Source: Clostridiales bacterium (GTDB lineage Bacteria; Bacillota; Clostridia; Caldicoprobacterales; Xylanivirgaceae). Taken from it: a DNA stretch of 63,585 nt. Positions 30,312 through 40,244 of this stretch are shown piece after piece. A model generated the notes under the pieces. That model was not told where the DNA came from. It worked only from the letters and a program-made list of their open reading frames with translations, and made no database searches. Position 1 is the first letter of the stretch. Every line of letters begins with the position of its first letter. The translations under genes and the position numbers were made by a program. The stretch lies in NCBI GenBank assembly GCA_012799205.1, contig JAAZLT010000051.1:1-63585 (forward strand), in the 5' to 3' direction.

Positions 30312-30500
30312 GTGTCAGAGATAAAAGTTGGGGACAATGAATCTTTTGAAAATGCTTTGAAGCGCTTTAGACGTCAATGTTCCAGATCAGGCGTATTGTC
30401 TGAGGCAAGAAAGAGGGAGCATTATGAAAAGCCTAGTGTTAGGCGCAAGAAAAAATCTGAAGCTGCTCGTAGGAGGAATAAGCGAAGGAAAAGATACTAA
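30312..30500 (+). CDS. rpsU: 30S ribosomal protein S21
   Basis: [53 protein letters not shown]. Confidence 0.96.
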   Translation: MSEIKVGDNESFENALKRFRRQCSRSGVLSEARKREHYEKPSVRRKKKSEAARRRNKRRKRY

Positions 30501-30512
30501 GGAAGTGAATCT

Positions 30513-30956
30513 ATGGGCCTTAAAAGGCGGTTGATGGATGATTTAAAAACTGCAATGAAAGAGCGGGACGTTATAAGAAAGAATACCATAACCATGGTAA
30601 GAGCTGCTATATTGCAGCGTGAAAAGGATGAAAAGGTCGTTTTAGATGATGAAGGCGTCATATCTATTCTCTCTAGTGAAATGAAAAAGAGGGAGGCCTC
30701 GCTTAAAGCGGCTAAGGAAGCTAAACGTCCTGATCTGATTGAAGAGATACAAAAAGAAATACAAGTTTTGCAAGGGTACCTTCCTCGGCAATTGACTAGA
30801 GAAGAGATACATGATTTAGTTTTAGAGACCATCAAAGAAGTCGATGCTAAGAGTATGAGGGATATGGGCAGGGTCATGGGAGTGCTTATGCCTAAGGTAA
30901 AGGGAAGGGCAGATGGTAAAATTATAAATCAAGTTGTAAGGGATAACCTACAATAA
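30513..30956 (+). CDS. GatB/YqeY domain-containing protein
   Basis: LMDDLKTAMKERDVIRKNTITMVRAAI; follows rpsU. Confidence 0.93.
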   Translation: MGLKRRLMDDLKTAMKERDVIRKNTITMVRAAILQREKDEKVVLDDEGVISILSSEMKKREASLKAAKEAKRPDLIEEIQKEIQVLQGYLPRQLTREEIHDLVLETIKEVDAKSMRDMGRVMGVLMPKVKGRADGKIINQVVRDNLQ

Positions 30957-30960
30957 AATA

Positions 30961-30992
30961 AAAAATCTGGTATATTCGTATACCAGATTTTT
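30961..30992 (+). terminator. Intrinsic terminator with UUCG loop
   Basis: AAAAATCTGGTATA-TTCG-TATACCAGATTTTT. Confidence 0.93.
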
Positions 30993-31079
30993 GTCTATAT
31001 GGTATACTATAGGTAGGTTATGAGAAGATAGAATATATGTTGCGTTAAAGAATATTTCAATGAGAAAAGGAGGTATATT

Positions 31080-32075
31080 ATGGAAGGGAATATCTTACTT
31101 GTAATGGGTATAATAATTGTTGGTATTATTATTCTGGCTATAATACTCACATTTGTACCACTGGGCCTATGGATATCGGCTTTGGCTGCTGATGTCAAAA
31201 TAAGTATATTTGATCTAATTGGGATGAGACTTAGAAGGGTGGTGCCCTCTCGTATAGTGAATCCGCTTATTAAAGCACTTAAGGCAGGGCTAGATATAAG
31301 TGTCAATAAGCTAGAGGCCCATTTTCTTGCAGGGGGTAATGTAGACAGGGTGGTAAACTCCCTTATTGCTGCGCAAAGGGCGGATATTCCATTAGAGTTC
31401 GAAAGAGCAGCAGCCATAGATCTGGCAGGTAGGGATGTATTAGAGGCAGTTCAGATGAGTGTTAACCCTAAAGTAATCGAAACACCAAATATTTCGGCTG
31501 TAGCGAAAGATGGTATAGAGGTTATCGTAAAGGCTAGGGTCACAGTTAGGGCTAATATAGACAGATTAGTCGGTGGAGCGGGTGAAGAGACCATAATTGC
31601 AAGAGTAGGCGAGGGTATTGTAACTACCGTAGGATCGGCAGAGTCCCATAAAGAAGTTTTAGAAAATCCTGATGCAATATCCAGGACCGTCCTTGATAAA
31701 AGTTTGCACTCAGGCACCGCCTTTGAAATTCTATCTATAGATATTGCAGATGTGGACGTAGGTAGAAATATCGGTGCACAGCTTCAGACAGATCAAGCAG
31801 AGGCAGATAAACGTATCGCCCAGGCTAAGGCAGAGGAGAGGCGGGCCATGGCTGTAGCGAGAGAACAAGAGATGGTGGCCTTTGTGCAGGAGATGAGGGC
31901 TAAGGTAGTAGAGGCAGAGGCCGAGGTGCCAAAGGCTCTTTCAGAGGCTCTAAGAGAAGGCAATTTAGGTGTTATGGATCACTACAATATGAAAAATCTC
32001 ATAGCAGATACACAGATGAGAGATTCCATATCTAAACTTGGTGAAGATGAGGGCAAAAAGGGTAGCGATGCCTAA
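31080..32075 (+). CDS. floA: Flotillin-like protein FloA
   Basis: Hydrophobic N-terminus, [59 protein letters not shown]. Confidence 0.94.
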   Translation: MEGNILLVMGIIIVGIIILAIILTFVPLGLWISALAADVKISIFDLIGMRLRRVVPSRIVNPLIKALKAGLDISVNKLEAHFLAGGNVDRVVNSLIAAQRADIPLEFERAAAIDLAGRDVLEAVQMSVNPKVIETPNISAVAKDGIEVIVKARVTVRANIDRLVGGAGEETIIARVGEGIVTTVGSAESHKEVLENPDAISRTVLDKSLHSGTAFEILSIDIADVDVGRNIGAQLQTDQAEADKRIAQAKAEERRAMAVAREQEMVAFVQEMRAKVVEAEAEVPKALSEALREGNLGVMDHYNMKNLIADTQMRDSISKLGEDEGKKGSDA

Positions 32076-32087
32076 AGGAGTGATATT

Positions 32088-32432
32088 GTGGGATTTCTTA
32101 TACCACTTTTATTTTCAATATTAATGTTTTTGTTTGCAAAGGGTATAGAACAGGCTAGGGGAACAATGGAGGCTGAAAGAAGGCAAGAAGATAGGCCGAG
32201 GTATAGTAGGGGTCGAGGAACGGGGGATGCAAAAGTTAGGAAAGCTAATAAGAATACATTTAGCCCCTCTAGTTCTACCTTTGAAAAGGAAAGTCCCCCT
32301 ATTGTTGGTCTGAGTAAAGTAGATAGTTCGGAGCCTGGGCATAATGCAGATATTCATATTACAAAAAAGTCTGTATTAAATGGAATAATAATGGCGGAGA
32401 TATTATCTCCACCTAAATCGAAGAGAAGATAA
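32088..32432 (+). CDS. Small TM-anchored protein of unknown function following floA
   Basis: N-terminal TM, basic/low-complexity linker, C-terminal GIIMAEILSPPKSKRR; tightly follows floA. Confidence 0.7.
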   Translation: MGFLIPLLFSILMFLFAKGIEQARGTMEAERRQEDRPRYSRGRGTGDAKVRKANKNTFSPSSSTFEKESPPIVGLSKVDSSEPGHNADIHITKKSVLNGIIMAEILSPPKSKRR

Positions 32433-32440
32433 AGAAAAGC

Positions 32441-32475
32441 AAAATTGCGGTGCGCCTTAGCACCGCAATTTTATT
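32441..32475 (+). terminator. Intrinsic terminator
   Basis: AAAATTGCGGTGC...GCACCGCAATTTT + T-rich. Confidence 0.88.
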
Positions 32476-32526
32476 CTAGTTTCTATCAAGTGCGCATATC
32501 TATATATCATCGAAGGAGGATTAGAT

Positions 32527-32805
32527 ATGCGAAATAAAAAAATTGTCGATGTAAAATCCAAAATGTCGGAAGCATTTGAATTGCCCAAAGAAATAACCCT
32601 GGATCTTCCCAAGATCAGCTTAATTGGCAACATTCAATGCCTTATAGAAAATCACAGAGGAATAATTGAATATAGTAAAGAACGCATAAGGGTGAATTCT
32701 TCAATGGGGGTCATACGTATAGACGGGGAGGATATGAACCTTCGAAATATTGCCAGTGACGATATAATAATAATTGGCCATATAGAGAGCATAGAATTTA
32801 TATAG
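32527..32805 (+). CDS. yqfC: Sporulation protein YqfC
   Basis: YabP/YqfC-like pattern; located directly before yqfD. Confidence 0.88.
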   Translation: MRNKKIVDVKSKMSEAFELPKEITLDLPKISLIGNIQCLIENHRGIIEYSKERIRVNSSMGVIRIDGEDMNLRNIASDDIIIIGHIESIEFI

Positions 32806-32853
32806 ATACTTACGATGCATTAATTTCTGTAATCAAATTGAGGTGAAAAGGTT

Positions 32854-34065
32854 ATGCTCATAAAAGATATATATAATTTTATAAGGGGCTATATTATTAT
32901 AGATATTGAAGGACTATCTATAGAAAAATATATGAATTTGGCAGCATTAGAAGGTATAAAGATGTGGGATGTGAGAAGGACTAGCTATAAGACGCTTTCA
33001 GCTTCTATTAGTATAAAGGATTTTAAGACCTTAAGAGAGATACAAAAAACAGTAAGATGCAATATAAAGATAGTGAGAAAGAAAGGACTGCCCTTTCTAA
33101 TAGCTAGATTAAAAAGGAGAAAGGCCTGGGCCTTTGGTATGCTATTTTTTTTAATATTTATACATATATCATCCTCGTTTATTTGGGTCATAGAGATAGA
33201 TGATTTAAATACAATAGAAAGGGAACGTGTAGAAAATAAAATAGTCGAATTTGGTATATTTCCAGGGAAATATAGAAGAGATATAGATATTTTTCATATT
33301 GAAAGCAAAATGATGATGGAATTCCCCGAAATTTCCTGGGTGAATGTAGAACTTAGAGGAGTAAAGGCTATAGTTACGATAGTTGAGGCAGTGAGCCCGC
33401 CTAAAGAAATAGATAATGAAAAACCTTGTAATATCATAGCTCAAAAGGCAGGAGTAATACATAAGATGATAGTATTAGAAGGGCTCCCGACAGTTGAGGA
33501 AGAGGAAATGGTAGAGCCTGGACAATTACTTGTAAGTGGTATAATAGATCATATAGATACTACCGTAGTGAGATATGTACATGCTCGTGGAGAGATACTT
33601 GCTAGAACTTGGTATGAGCTAGCTGGCGAAGTAGATATAGAAGATTATAGTCATAGATTGACGGGCAATGTTGTGGATTGTAAATACATCGGGTTGGGCG
33701 AATATATTATGGATTTCAATGTAGAACCCATGAGTTTTGAAAAATACCAGATAAAAGAGAGAAGGGAGTTTTTCTTTGGTGAAGGTAGATTTATTCCTTT
33801 AGAGTTTATAGTTAGAGAGTATCATGAATTGGAACTGCTGCCAAGAAATAGGGCAATAGATATGGCTAAAGAAGATGCCAGGAAAAAGGCATTATCTAAG
33901 GTAGATATAATCATACCAGATGATGCAAAAATTATTGACAAAACCTATAAATACGATATTATAGAAGATAAGAGAATACTGTGTACCCTTTATGCCGAAG
34001 CAATAGAGGATATCGGCATACAAGCGGAGATTGCAGGACACGGGGAGGACATTATTATTGAGTAG
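32854..34065 (+). CDS. yqfD: Sporulation protein YqfD
   Basis: Single TM, GIFPGKYRRDID, PEISWVNVELRG, yqfC-yqfD-phoH order. Confidence 0.92.
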   Translation: MLIKDIYNFIRGYIIIDIEGLSIEKYMNLAALEGIKMWDVRRTSYKTLSASISIKDFKTLREIQKTVRCNIKIVRKKGLPFLIARLKRRKAWAFGMLFFLIFIHISSSFIWVIEIDDLNTIERERVENKIVEFGIFPGKYRRDIDIFHIESKMMMEFPEISWVNVELRGVKAIVTIVEAVSPPKEIDNEKPCNIIAQKAGVIHKMIVLEGLPTVEEEEMVEPGQLLVSGIIDHIDTTVVRYVHARGEILARTWYELAGEVDIEDYSHRLTGNVVDCKYIGLGEYIMDFNVEPMSFEKYQIKERREFFFGEGRFIPLEFIVREYHELELLPRNRAIDMAKEDARKKALSKVDIIIPDDAKIIDKTYKYDIIEDKRILCTLYAEAIEDIGIQAEIAGHGEDIIIE

Positions 34066-35038
34066 CCTAATGGCGGGAAAACAGATTAATATCTCCAATA
34101 TGGATAACACAATAGTATTATTCGGAAACTTCGACCAAAACATCAGGACTATAGAAGATGAACTCGATGTAAAGATTATTATAAGGGATGCGAAGCTTAG
34201 GATATTGGGAGAAGAAACCAAAGTCAATCTGGCCCATAAAATCATAAGCAAGCTAATTCTGTTAATAGAAAAGGGAGAAAATATAGACAAAAATAGGGTT
34301 AGGCATGCAATATTTCTTGCATTAGAGGGGAGAGAGGACCTTATCGGGGAGATGACATCGCAGGTAATATGTATAAATCATAAAGGCAGGGAGGTAAAAT
34401 GTAAAAACTTTGGTCAGAAACTATATATAAATGCTATAAAGAAAAATGATATAGTCTTTGGTATAGGACCTGCCGGCACCGGAAAGACATATCTGGCAGT
34501 AGCTATGGCAGTGGCAGCATTTAAGCGCAAAGAAGTGGATCGAATAATCCTGACTAGACCTGCCATTGAGGCGGGAGAAAAGCTAGGATTTTTGCCGGGG
34601 GATTTGCAAAACAAAGTAGATCCCTATTTGCGACCGCTATATGATGCACTTTTTGATTTATTAGGATATGAAAACTATTCTAAACTTATGGAGGCAGGGC
34701 TTATAGAAGTTGCACCCCTTGCATACATGAGAGGGAGAACCCTTGATAGTTCCTTTGTAATACTGGATGAAGGCCAAAATACTACAAAGGAACAGATGAA
34801 GATGTTTCTAACTAGGCTGGGGATCGGATCGAAGGCCATAATAACTGGAGATATTACCCAGATAGACTTAGGTGCAGACCAACCATCAGGCTTGGTAGAT
34901 GCCACAAAGGTATTACAAGATATTAAGGGTATAGAATTCATATACCTTACACATAAGGATATAGTAAGGCATGAACTTGTGATGAATATAGTTCAAGCAT
35001 ATGAAAAGGGACATAAAGGGAATAAAAAAGGAGATTAA
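34055..35038 (+). CDS. PhoH family protein
   Basis: GIGPAGTGKTYLAVAMAV, RPAIEAGEKLGFLPGDLQNKVDPYLRPLYDAL; probable TTG start at 34055 with GGGAGG RBS. Confidence 0.94.
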   Translation, partial: LLSSLMAGKQINISNMDNTIVLFGNFDQNIRTIEDELDVKIIIRDAKLRILGEETKVNLAHKIISKLILLIEKGENIDKNRVRHAIFLALEGREDLIGEMTSQVICINHKGREVKCKNFGQKLYINAIKKNDIVFGIGPAGTGKTYLAVAMAVAAFKRKEVDRIILTRPAIEAGEKLGFLPGDLQNKVDPYLRPLYDALFDLLGYENYSKLMEAGLIEVAPLAYMRGRTLDSSFVILDEGQNTTKEQMKMFLTRLGIGSKAIITGDITQIDLGADQPSGLVDATKVLQDIKGIEFIYLTHKDIVRHELVMNIVQAYEKGHKGNKKGD

Positions 35039-35040
35039 AT

Positions 35041-37338
35041 ATGGCTAAAGTAGGCATAAAGGGAGAGGGTGGTTTCAATCTATCTCCCTTGATTAATTTT
35101 TTTAGAAATAGAATATTTCAGGGCATCATAATAGGTATTGTTACCTATACAATAATATTTGGTATGATGTTTTTAGTACTGTCTCCTAAGCAATATGATT
35201 TAGCGGTAGGAGATATAGTAGAAGAGCCAATAAAAGCCCCGAGAGATGTAGAAGATAGAATGCTAACTGAAGAAAAATTGGAACAATCTCGAGAGAAGGT
35301 GCCATCGGTATATAGATTGGATGAACAGATAACAGATGATGCCATAAAACAGACCTATAATATATTTGATTCTATACAGATGATTAGGTATAGGGTAGAT
35401 CAGCGTATTAAATCCATAGTCAGTGAACTAGAAAGGGAATTAGAAGCCAGGGAAACCGCCAAGGCTCAGGAGAGGATAGAAGCTGGAGAAGAGGGGCAAG
35501 ACGATATCATACAGGGGAATAATGAAGACGAAGAATTAGAACGTGAAGATACGGACGATGAAGAAGATACAATGAAAGTAGAAGAACCGGATAAACGGAC
35601 AATATTGGACGATCATTTTTTATTAGAACTATCAGAGGAACTTCCCATAAAACTATCTAAAGAAGACATTATAACCTCAATAATGGAAGAACATAGTGAG
35701 TTAGAGATACTGCAACAAGAGTTGGTGCAGATAGTAGAAAATGTCTTAAAGGCAGGAATAAAGCAAGAGAATATTTATGAGGCTCGTAACACTATAAGAG
35801 AGAGCGTGCGCAATCTGCCTATATCTGCCGAGCTAAAGGTGCTAGGTGGCAATATAGGATCCAATGTTATAATAGCGAATATGCTCTACGACCATGTGGC
35901 AACAGAGGCCGAAAGAGAAAAAGCAGTGGCCTTAACAGAGCATGTAGTATATAAAAAGGGACAGTATATAGTACAGGCAGGGGAACCTATAACGGAGAAT
36001 CAGTTGGAGGTTCTAAGCGAACTGGGAATTCTAAGGGATAATGTCATAGATATTTCCTTTACTGTGGGGATAGGTGTGACAGTATTTGTGGTGCTACTAA
36101 CTACTAGCTTATACCTAGCATTTTTTGATAGAGAGGTAGCTAGTTCGCCTGCTAAGCTATTGATTATAAGTACAGCTCTTATATTTATATTGGCCATTAG
36201 CTATGGCATATCTTTGGTCAACATTTACTTGATTCCTACTGCTATGATGGGTATGCTCATGGCTATTTTGATAAAACCGAAAAGTGCAATTGTAGTAAAT
36301 ACTACTATTGCAATACTTGTAAGCCTACTTTTGGAAGATGGCTTAGGCTTAGGTATAATGGCCCTTTGTGGAGGAATGGCAGGTATATATATACTAGATG
36401 CACCAGAGCAGCGAAATACCATAGTTATATCAGGGATTGTAGCCGGGGCAATAAATGCCCTAACCATAATAGGAATAGATCTAATGGGTACTGCCACATA
36501 TAATACAACATTTGTGACAGCACTATATGCATTGGGAGGCGGTTTTATGTCAGGTGTCTTTACATTGGGCCTACTACCAGTATTTGAAAACCTGTTTAAA
36601 GTACTCACTCCTTTAAAACTAGTTGAACTTTCAAATCCAAATCAGCCTATATTAAGAAGACTTCTGATGGAGGCACCAGGTACATACCATCATAGTGTTT
36701 TGGTAGCAAATTTGGCAGAATCCGCCGCTGATAGCATTGGTGCCAATAGCTTACTTGCTAGAGTAGGAGCATATTATCATGATGTGGGGAAATTAAAGCG
36801 TCCATATTTTTTTAAGGAAAACCAGCTTTCAGGTGAAAATCCTCATGATCAATTAAATCCAACCCTTAGTACCCATGTAATTACTATGCATACAAAGGAT
36901 GGCTTGGATATTGCAAGACAACACAAGGTACCAGATAAGATACAAGACTTTATAGTGGAACACCATGGTACTACCGCAGTCAGATATTTTTATCACAAGG
37001 CGAAGAGTAAAGATGAAAACGTAAGGCTTGAAGAATTTAGATACTCTGGGCCTAAACCTCAAAGTAGGGAAACGGCTATAGTGATGATGGCAGACACAGT
37101 AGAGGCGGCTGTCAGATCCATGAAAGAACCAACTCCGGCTAAGATAGAGGGATTTGTGCAGAAACTTATAAAAGAAAAGCTAGATGATGGGCAATTTGAC
37201 GAATGCCCGCTGACACTTTTAGAGCTCAGCAAAATAGCCAAAAGCTTTACATCAGTGGTGACAGGGATAATCCATGAGCGGATAGAATACCCAGATATAG
37301 ATCTTAATAAAAATGGGGATATGGCAAATGAAAACTGA
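35041..37338 (+). CDS. HD family phosphodiesterase (7TMR-HDED/PgpH-like, c-di-AMP type)
   Basis: Extracellular 7TMR-HDED-like region, multi-TM, HD domain ARVGAYYHDVGKLKRPYFFKENQ; order phoH-HD-ybeY. Confidence 0.92.
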   Translation: MAKVGIKGEGGFNLSPLINFFRNRIFQGIIIGIVTYTIIFGMMFLVLSPKQYDLAVGDIVEEPIKAPRDVEDRMLTEEKLEQSREKVPSVYRLDEQITDDAIKQTYNIFDSIQMIRYRVDQRIKSIVSELERELEARETAKAQERIEAGEEGQDDIIQGNNEDEELEREDTDDEEDTMKVEEPDKRTILDDHFLLELSEELPIKLSKEDIITSIMEEHSELEILQQELVQIVENVLKAGIKQENIYEARNTIRESVRNLPISAELKVLGGNIGSNVIIANMLYDHVATEAEREKAVALTEHVVYKKGQYIVQAGEPITENQLEVLSELGILRDNVIDISFTVGIGVTVFVVLLTTSLYLAFFDREVASSPAKLLIISTALIFILAISYGISLVNIYLIPTAMMGMLMAILIKPKSAIVVNTTIAILVSLLLEDGLGLGIMALCGGMAGIYILDAPEQRNTIVISGIVAGAINALTIIGIDLMGTATYNTTFVTALYALGGGFMSGVFTLGLLPVFENLFKVLTPLKLVELSNPNQPILRRLLMEAPGTYHHSVLVANLAESAADSIGANSLLARVGAYYHDVGKLKRPYFFKENQLSGENPHDQLNPTLSTHVITMHTKDGLDIARQHKVPDKIQDFIVEHHGTTAVRYFYHKAKSKDENVRLEEFRYSGPKPQSRETAIVMMADTVEAAVRSMKEPTPAKIEGFVQKLIKEKLDDGQFDECPLTLLELSKIAKSFTSVVTGIIHERIEYPDIDLNKNGDMANEN

Positions 37339-37825
37339 AATAATAAACATGCAATCAGTAGTTGACATTACAGATGAGTTAAAAGATATAATACAAAGAT
37401 GTGTAAATGAGACCATGGTTATTGAAAAAATAAAGTTTAAATGTGAATGTAATATAATATTGACAGATAATAACACCATAAGGGAATATAATATGGACTT
37501 TAGAGGACTTGACAGTGCGACTGATGTACTATCATTTCCCATACTAGATTTTATTGGGGATATAAAAGATTTAAATACAGATGATATAAAATATGATATA
37601 AACCCTGAGACTGGGCATGTGATGCTTGGTGATATCATAATCTCAATGGATAAGGTCATACAGCAATCAAAAGAATATGGGCATTCTATAAAGAGAGAAT
37701 TAGGATTTTTGATAGTACATGGTATGTTGCATTTATTAGGATATGACCATGAAGAGATCAAAGACAGGGAAAAGATGAGAAAGAAAGAGGAATATATATT
37801 GAATAAAATAGGACTTAAAAGATAG
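37313..37825 (+). CDS. ybeY: rRNA maturation RNase YbeY
   Basis: DVLSFPILD, HGMLHLLGYDHE zinc motif. Confidence 0.95.
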   Translation: MGIWQMKTEIINMQSVVDITDELKDIIQRCVNETMVIEKIKFKCECNIILTDNNTIREYNMDFRGLDSATDVLSFPILDFIGDIKDLNTDDIKYDINPETGHVMLGDIIISMDKVIQQSKEYGHSIKRELGFLIVHGMLHLLGYDHEEIKDREKMRKKEEYILNKIGLKR

Positions 37826-37842
37826 CTGAAGGAGTGGAAACT

Positions 37843-38226
37843 TTGGACATGCTTGCAAACTTAGCTACTATGGCTAATGTGGCTAGAGAAAATGCATACG
37901 TGCCTTACTCGAATTTCCGTGTTGGTGTAGCACTTTTAACAACAGAGGGGAAGATATATACAGGTTGTAATATTGAAAACGTAAGTTTCGGCGCTACATG
38001 TTGTGCCGAAAGAGTAGCTATTTTTAAGGCCATATCAGAAGGGCATAAGGACTTTAAGGCAATATTTATAACTTCTGACGAAAAGGATTATATATATCCT
38101 TGTGGTATATGCTTGCAGGTGATGGTGGAGATGGATATACCTGTGATATATGTAACTAATGGCGAGGGCGAAATTAGGATGTATAAATTAGAAGAGCTAA
38201 TTACTAGTCCGTTTAAAGATTTTTAA
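37843..38226 (+). CDS. cdd: Cytidine deaminase
   Basis: NAYVPYSNFRVGVAL, CNIENVSFGATCCAERVAIFKA, PCGIC; TTG 37843 has a better-spaced AAGGAG RBS than GTG 37834. Confidence 0.93.
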   Translation: MDMLANLATMANVARENAYVPYSNFRVGVALLTTEGKIYTGCNIENVSFGATCCAERVAIFKAISEGHKDFKAIFITSDEKDYIYPCGICLQVMVEMDIPVIYVTNGEGEIRMYKLEELITSPFKDF

Positions 38227-38235
38227 TATAAGGGC

Positions 38236-39138
38236 GTGATAGATATTATGGAAGGGTATAAATCAGGATTTGCAGCGGTGATAGGTAGATCAAATGTGGG
38301 TAAATCTACCATTATGAATACTCTCATAGGTGAAAAGGTTGCAATAGTATCGGACAAACCTCAGACTACAAGAAACCGAATACACTGCGTACTTACAAGA
38401 AAAAATTATCAGATAATATTTATTGATACCCCGGGCATTCATAGGCCCAAGACAAGGCTTGGCGACTATATGGTAAAGACTGCCTCAAGTGTATTCGAAG
38501 AAGTAGACGTAATAATATTTGTAGTAGATGTAGCCGATGGCATAGGATCTGGCGATAGACGTATTGCGCAGACTTTAAAGAATATAAAGACACCCATAAT
38601 ACTAGCTTTAAATAAGGTGGATATTGCAGATGAAGCCAGTGTAGAGAAGGCGAAAGATGAATTTGCAAATATGAAAATAGCTAAAACCATATTGCCTATT
38701 TCAGCACTAAAGGGTGATAATCTATCCAAACTGGAAAGCGTACTGGTGGATTATATGCCAGATGGCCCTCAATACTACCCAACAGATATGTTAACCGATC
38801 AGCCAGAGCGGTTTGTAATATCGGAACTTATAAGAGAGAAGACATTAACGCATCTGTATGAGGAGATACCACATGGTATAGGCGTAGAGATTGTATCTAT
38901 GATAGAAAGAGAAGATAGACCGCTGATGGATATAAGGGCAACTATTTATTGTGAAAAAAAGTCCCATAAGGGCATAATTATAGGAAGGCAGGGTAAAATG
39001 TTACAAAAAATTGGAAAAGAAGCCAGGGCAGATATTGAGAGGCTTCTAGGGATACAAGTATATTTAGAACTTTGGGTCAAGGTAAAAGAGGATTGGCGAG
39101 ATAGTCAGAATATGTTAAGAGAACTTGGCTATAACTAG
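38236..39138 (+). CDS. era: GTPase Era
   Basis: GRSNVGKSTIMN, DTPGIHRPKTRLG, C-terminal KH domain GIIIGRQGKMLQKIG. Confidence 0.97.
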   Translation: MIDIMEGYKSGFAAVIGRSNVGKSTIMNTLIGEKVAIVSDKPQTTRNRIHCVLTRKNYQIIFIDTPGIHRPKTRLGDYMVKTASSVFEEVDVIIFVVDVADGIGSGDRRIAQTLKNIKTPIILALNKVDIADEASVEKAKDEFANMKIAKTILPISALKGDNLSKLESVLVDYMPDGPQYYPTDMLTDQPERFVISELIREKTLTHLYEEIPHGIGVEIVSMIEREDRPLMDIRATIYCEKKSHKGIIIGRQGKMLQKIGKEARADIERLLGIQVYLELWVKVKEDWRDSQNMLRELGYN

Positions 39139-39246
39139 TTAGATATCTTTGTAAAAGTTTATAATGAATAGACAAGAAAAACTCTGGGCAATCTATATAT
39201 GTAACTATATACAAACTAAAGGGAAAGTGTATGGGGAGGCAAATAT

Positions 39247-39399
39247 ATGGAACAGATGCTATGGAGTGTATTTGAACAAAGTGGGCGGATTGATAGTTAT
39301 CTACTTTATAAGACACTTACAGATTGCCAACGGGAAGAAGATGAGGAGGCAATAAATGAAGATGACGCCTGTCAAGGGAGTGATACTGCGCTACTCTGA
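39247..39399 (+). CDS. YqzL-like small protein (50 aa), overlapping recO start
   Basis: Translation MEQMLWSVFEQSGRIDSYLLYKTLTDCQREEDEEAINEDDACQGSDTALL; RBS GGGGAGG 9 nt upstream; era-yqzL-recO order as in Bacillus; too short for the supplied ORF track. Confidence 0.82.
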   Translation: MEQMLWSVFEQSGRIDSYLLYKTLTDCQREEDEEAINEDDACQGSDTALL

Positions 39400-40102
39400 T
39401 TTCAAGGAAGCGGATAGAATGTTAACTATTCTAACTCCTAATAAAGGTAAAATACAGGTGCTCGCTAGAGGATGTAGAAGACAAAATAGCAGATTTTTGT
39501 CGGCAAGTGAACTGTTTAGCTATTGCGATTATATGATATTTAAATTTAGGGATATATATATATTGACCGGCGCAGATATAAATGATCTTTTCTTTGATAT
39601 AAGGAGCGATCTAGATAAGTTTGCATATGGAACTTATATACTAAACTTGGCAGAAATTTCAGCAAATCCTGAAGAGGGGAGCTATCCCCTCTTCCATTTA
39701 CTATTGTATTCCCTAACGATGCTTGCCTATTCAAGAATGCATCCAGAAGATATAGCCAATATATATCAGACTAAACTTGCCGATATTCTAGGCTACAGAC
39801 CTCAACTTGAGATATGTATATATTGTGGAAAGCCTGTAAAGGATGTAGAAGGGTTTAGTACAGTAGATAGTGGAATATTCTGTAGTGACTGTTACAATGG
39901 GCGAAAAAATGGTTATAATATCAATATGGGTACGGTTAGGGCTATGAGATACATATTGGATACAGATTTAGACGCTCTAAAGAACCTGAAGTTTAACCCC
40001 AAAGTGAGAGATGAGATAAGCTTTATTATGGCGGAATATCTATCCAAGCATCTTGAAAAGTATATTAGAGCACGAAGTTTTATAGAGAAATTGGGACTAT
40101 AA
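39356..40102 (+). CDS. recO: DNA repair protein RecO
   Basis: VKGVILRYSDFKEADRMLTILTPNKGKIQVLARGCRR, CxxC...CxxC zinc motif. Confidence 0.94.
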   Translation: MKMTPVKGVILRYSDFKEADRMLTILTPNKGKIQVLARGCRRQNSRFLSASELFSYCDYMIFKFRDIYILTGADINDLFFDIRSDLDKFAYGTYILNLAEISANPEEGSYPLFHLLLYSLTMLAYSRMHPEDIANIYQTKLADILGYRPQLEICIYCGKPVKDVEGFSTVDSGIFCSDCYNGRKNGYNINMGTVRAMRYILDTDLDALKNLKFNPKVRDEISFIMAEYLSKHLEKYIRARSFIEKLGL

Positions 40103-40244
40103 AAGATAAAAACGATTATTATGTTGACCTATAGCAGAAAATTGTATAATATATAGAAGGTGTTATTATAATAGTGCAAATAACGGCTGTTTTACAGCTA
40201 TAATATTTAAAAACAATATTTTACATAAATAGGAGGCGTGATGT

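Noticed and set aside
39164-39355. 63-aa ORF between era and recO in the supplied track
   Set aside because: No RBS or recognisable family; overlaps the better-supported YqzL-like ORF at 39247 in another frame
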